Notes under the pieces: generated by a model
What the model was told of the DNA's origin: nothing
Seen by the model: the letters and a program-made list of their open reading frames with translations, nothing else
Database searches by the model: none
Translations under genes and position numbers: made by a program
Assembly (NCBI GenBank): GCA_022316685.1
Contig: JAKJHU010000381.1
Span: 62,001 to 126,000 of the forward strand
DNA length: 64,000 bases
Origin: Progne subis subis
Taxonomy: Eukaryota > Chordata > Aves > Passeriformes > Hirundinidae
Direction of reading: 5' to 3'
Shown: in pieces, positions 62,626 through 64,000 of the stretch
Layout: every line of letters starts with the position of its first letter
Numbering within the stretch: position 1 is the first letter of the stretch

Positions 62626-64000
62626 ATCACTGTTCTGAGAACTACAATGGGGTTTGTTGAAAAGAACTCCAGTATTTCAACTCCTTGCATCTCTGTCATT
62701 CCTGTCTCATTTCCCTTTTGTCTATTTGGTAAGTGATTCTACCAGAAACCAACCCCAGTGAGGAGTCTCTGCTGCTGTAGTCACACTGTGGGAAATCCAG
62801 GCACACTACTGGAAAAGAGGAAATCTCTCTCTACCCAGGAATAATCCAGGGCAATTAACTGATGTGAATTAAGAGCAATAGTAAGCAGCCAGTTAATTGC
62901 TTGCTTTTTCCTGGGGATATTTGGGAACAGCAGGGTATTTGCATAGTGCAGCCAATAATACTGAATTAAGAGTTTGTTTTTTTTCCCATCTGAAACTTCC
63001 AAACTAGGCTGAAGTCTCTAGGTTGATGGAAGGCTACTCTTTCAAGCACATCTTTGTAACATTCCTGTGGCTGTTTCTAGGTGGAGCATTCAAGTGTTTT
63101 GGAAGTTGTGGGCATAAAACCCACCCTTCTGAGTCCAGTAACTAATGCTGACTCTTAAGGTAATGTTTAAAGCAAATACTTGGTGGGGAGGTAGGAAGAG
63201 GCAGTCACTGGCAGGCTTGGTGGTTATAAGACCGCAGGATCATTTACAACTGTTCGGGGGTTTAGAACCTGAAATTGCAGAGGTTTGGGCCTTATATTGA
63301 CAAGAAACAATTATGGTTGAGCAACTGTGACTATCAATAGGTAGGTGACCTAGTGCTGCTTCCTTCCTGTGCAGCTGTGAAAGGATATATTCACTTCTAT
63401 GAATGTGTGATCTTCTAGTGCAGTAGTGGGGCAGTCAGAAACTCCTCACCTTTGTATAGCAGCTTGTTGAACTTAAATGGGGAAAAAACACCCTTTGAAG
63501 ATGTTCTTAAAGGCATGACTCCTGAAGAATGCTTTTTCCTAGCTGCTCTAACATCTTTGAGGCCCGAAGTAGTTGTTCTGAGGAACCTATTGAAAAATAC
63601 AAACTGTGAATGAAAACATTGACCAGTTCTCATCCTATTGCCAGGCTAGGGAATAGGAGTATTTGACCATGCTAGGCCTCTTTCCCTTTGGCTGTTGCTG
63701 GTTGATGAATAGCTATGGACAAGGGCACAGGAGTGCCCCTAAAGGAGGAATGAATGAAAAAGCTCTGAATCTGATCAGCTCTGTGGAGAAACATGTAATT
63801 AGGCAAGAATGAGTTGATGGACTAGAAGGAGGAAGAGACACTCCTTTCTCTGCCAGCTGAGATTCTGTGTAGAGTAAAATGAAATCTCAGAGTTCAGAAA
63901 GAATACCTGAAACGGTGAATCAAGTACCATGATATTCATGGTCCAGACTGAGCTGTATTCTTGCAAATTTCTAGTTCTCTTTGCCAGCTTGTTTGTTTCC
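62626..64000. other. no gene recognised
   Basis: Intron-like sequence without recognised repeats or exons. Confidence 0.45.

Overview
The window looks like a repeat-saturated stretch of a bird genome, probably a passerine. It has several avian-type endogenous retrovirus (ERV) families, no prokaryotic gene structure, and at the right end a CpG-island promoter whose first coding exon (ATG plus three codons, then a splice donor) fits moesin (MSN). Apart from that exon and one captured host cDNA, all recognisable coding sequence is retroviral. Strand, length and duplicated target sites let most of the nest be unpicked by reading. LTR families carry local labels A to M; no database search was possible.

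Region 1 (1-31.4 kb) is a nest at least four, and by inference five, levels deep. The outer shell is an ERVL-like element (LTR-F fragment at 333-409, RNase H/integrase at 28882-30258, 3' LTR at 30775-31354). Inside it lies a rearranged ERVK-like composite, P1 (LTR-A, tRNA-Lys-type primer site, gag-like remains, an LTR-B, integrase, LTR-D). P1's LTR-D is split at GGGGTG by P2, a minus-strand env-less ERVK provirus whose two LTR-E copies lie 24 kb apart (4510-28722). Removing its insertions leaves about 7.0 kb. P2 contains a solo LTR-A in RNase H, a solo LTR-C also in RNase H (itself split by P4, a plus-strand ERVK interior with gag, dUTPase-protease, pol and env), provirus P3 in RT, and a 1.5-kb solo LTR in gag.

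P3 (16216-23139, minus) is the most interesting object. It has both LTRs, primer site, polypurine tract, a 5' gag portion and env, but no pol. In place of pol sits an intronless cDNA of the host gene CEPT1 (choline/ethanolamine phosphotransferase), joined in frame to capsid and running to the native stop and apparent 3' UTR. That is the layout of an acutely transducing retrovirus, here carrying a phospholipid-synthesis enzyme. A zinc-ribbon-like reading frame lies just before env.

Region 2 (31.4-38.3 kb) is gene-poor, with solo LTRs E, G and A. Region 3 (38270-50223) is a nearly complete ERV1/gammaretrovirus-like provirus, P5: initiator-tRNA-Met primer site, 657-codon gag, amber stop in a murine-leukaemia-virus-like readthrough context, 1000-codon pol frame, a Cys/Arg-rich frame before env, and env. 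It is broken by one stop in protease, one in the integrase tail, solo LTRs C and G, and env frameshifts.

Region 4 (50.2-57.3 kb) holds further solo LTRs, two families of them in inverted pairs, and no gene. Region 5 (57.4-64 kb) is the CpG island, the candidate MSN exon 1 and the start of a long intron.
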